Positions 6,305 through 8,166 of a DNA stretch of 8,166 bases are shown in pieces; position 1 is the stretch's first letter, and every line of letters starts with the position of its first letter. This stretch comes from DATAWZ01 sp036266975 (GTDB lineage: Bacteria > Actinomycetota > Thermoleophilia > Solirubrobacterales > Solirubrobacteraceae). Under the pieces are notes generated by a model, which did no database searches, had not been told where the DNA came from, and saw nothing but the letters and a program-made list of their open reading frames with translations. The DNA lies in NCBI GenBank assembly GCA_036266975.1, contig DATAWZ010000158.1, forward strand, positions 1 to 8,166, given 5' to 3'. Position numbers and translations under genes: made by a program.

Positions 6305-6310
6305 TACATT
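6305..6310 (+). promoter_or_regulatory. Possible -10 box for the leucine leader and leuA
   Basis: TACATT fits TAnnnT and ends 10 bases before ATG 6321. Transcription would start near 6317, so the leader peptide would be translated from a nearly leaderless RNA. No good -35 is seen: TTAGCA (6279-6284) is 20 bp away, which is too far for comfort. Another promoter further left cannot be excluded. Confidence 0.35.
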
Positions 6311-6320
6311 GCCCAGAGGC

Positions 6321-6374
6321 ATGATGCGCCTCCTTTCCCTGTCCCTGCTTCTCCTCCCCCTTCGGGGGGAATAG
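6321..6374 (+). CDS. Leucine-rich leader peptide of leuA
   Basis: This 17-codon reading frame (16 if the second ATG at 6324 is used) encodes MMRLLSLSLLLLPLRGE, with 8 leucines, four of them consecutive at positions 9-12. It lies 72 bases before leuA, the committed enzyme of leucine synthesis. This is the classic composition of a ribosome-sensing leader peptide: scarcity of charged leucine tRNA stalls the ribosome and changes folding of the downstream RNA. AGAGG (6315-6319) is a plausible ribosome site for ATG 6324. Leu codons are CTC, CTT and CTG only. The UUCG hairpin overlaps its last codons, and the first two Leu codons form the anti-Shine-Dalgarno described at 6330-6337. The peptide itself probably has no function beyond being translated. 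Confidence 0.85.
   Translation: MMRLLSLSLLLLPLRGE
6330..6337 (+). promoter_or_regulatory. Anti-Shine-Dalgarno segment within the leader peptide
   Basis: CTCCTTTC is the exact reverse complement of GAAAGGAG (6430-6437), the leuA ribosome-binding site. With C6438 bulged, CGC (6327-6329) could extend the helix to 6439-6441 (one G-U pair). The segment covers the first two Leu codons, so a ribosome stalled there would mask it and free the leuA start. Pyrimidine-rich leucine codons resemble an anti-SD by nature, so chance is a real alternative. Confidence 0.55.
6355..6370 (+). promoter_or_regulatory. UUCG-tetraloop hairpin at the end of the leader peptide
   Basis: TCCCCC (6355-6360) and GGGGGA (6365-6370) form a 6-bp stem closed by a C(TTCG)G tetraloop, an unusually stable RNA hairpin. 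It covers the last codons of the leader and ends just before its stop (6372-6374). A translating ribosome must open it. No T-run follows, so it is not a standard intrinsic terminator. Confidence 0.65.
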
Positions 6375-6380
6375 TGCGTG

Positions 6381-6396
6381 GCGGCCGCGAAGCCGC
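6381..6396 (+). promoter_or_regulatory. Short hairpin in the leuA 5' UTR
   Basis: GCGGC (6381-6385) pairs with GCCGC (6392-6396) across a 6-nt loop. It follows the leader stop and precedes a long purine-rich, probably unstructured stretch (about 6402-6437) leading to the leuA start. It may be part of the attenuation structure. The stem is short. Confidence 0.35.
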
Positions 6397-6430
6397 AAAC
6401 CCAGCGAGAAGCAGACCGACAGAGAACTTG

Positions 6431-6437
6431 AAAGGAG
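6431..6437 (+). promoter_or_regulatory. leuA Shine-Dalgarno site
   Basis: AAAGGAG lies nine bases before ATG 6447. It fixes the leuA start and is the target of the complementary segment in the leader peptide. Confidence 0.85.
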
Positions 6438-6446
6438 CGTGACCAG

Positions 6447-8033
<1,587 letters not shown>

Positions 8034-8058
8034 CGGGGCCGCCGGCCCGCGGTCCCCG
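8034..8058 (+). terminator. Hairpin directly after leuA, probable terminator
   Basis: Starting at the base after the TAA stop, CGGGG (8034-8038) pairs with CCCCG (8054-8058). The stem continues with CCGC (8039-8042) and GCGG (8049-8052), with a single bulged T (8053), giving 9 bp and a 6-nt loop. It is strong but has no T-run, as is common for 3' ends in GC-rich actinobacteria. Confidence 0.45.
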
Positions 8059-8096
8059 CGCCGCTTGTGCCCGCGCTCGCGCTGGCCCGCGGGGGC

Positions 8097-8136
8097 GAGG
8101 GCGGAACTGGCGTTCCGAGGGCGGAACGGGCGTTCC
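8097..8136. repeat. Two tandem 20-bp units, each with a GGAAC/GTTCC palindrome
   Basis: Units 8097-8116 and 8117-8136 are identical at 19 of 20 positions (T8108 against G8128). Each contains GGAAC (8103-8107; 8123-8127), a 4-base spacer and GTTCC (8112-8116; 8132-8136). The 20-bp period is close to two DNA turns. They could be paired operator sites for the next gene, tandem small hairpins or a simple duplication. The window ends 30 bases later, so the target is not visible. Confidence 0.7.
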
Positions 8137-8166
8137 GGGGGCGCGGCAGATCGGCCCTCGGCCGCG

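Overview
The window is very GC-rich DNA with strong G/C preference at third codon positions. Together with a holin-X/DUF3618-type envelope cassette and a hydrogenase-associated double-SIS protein, this suggests a high-GC actinobacterium. Thermoleophilia (Solirubrobacterales-like) is my best guess, but no rRNA or other marker is present to prove it.

Left block, 1-4937, all on +. A tightly packed run holds a double-SIS phosphosugar-isomerase-like protein (75-1319), a 71-aa unknown protein (1321-1536), a two-helix holin-X/DUF1469-like membrane protein (1526-1933) and a DUF3618-like membrane-associated protein (1930-2586). Genes here overlap or are separated by one base. A perfect 9-bp inverted repeat (2605-2637) separates this run from hypF (best start 2679), which encodes the complete carbamoyltransferase that starts synthesis of the cyanide ligands of [NiFe]-hydrogenases. 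The SIS protein and HypF are plausibly part of a larger hydrogenase locus lying to the left; the two membrane genes between them look like a separate envelope cassette. No hydrogenase subunit or other hyp gene is in view.

Middle block, 4938-5829. This holds no intact gene. Just after hypF are a GC hairpin and two related 41-nt palindromic elements (5000-5042 and 5061-5105). Next, on the minus strand, is the decayed 3' part of a DUF11-repeat surface protein (about 5133-5812), recoverable by joining five reading frames with four single-base losses. hypF and this remnant converge on the palindromes.

Right block, 5830-8166, on +. A 150-aa protein with a possible bacterial PH-like fold is followed by a leucine-biosynthesis control region and leuA (6447-8033), a complete 2-isopropylmalate synthase. 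The control region contains a 16/17-codon leucine-rich leader peptide (8 Leu). Its first leucine codons are exactly complementary to the leuA Shine-Dalgarno sequence, suggesting leucine-responsive translational attenuation. leuA ends in a strong hairpin, followed by two tandem 20-bp units that each carry a small GGAAC/GTTCC palindrome.
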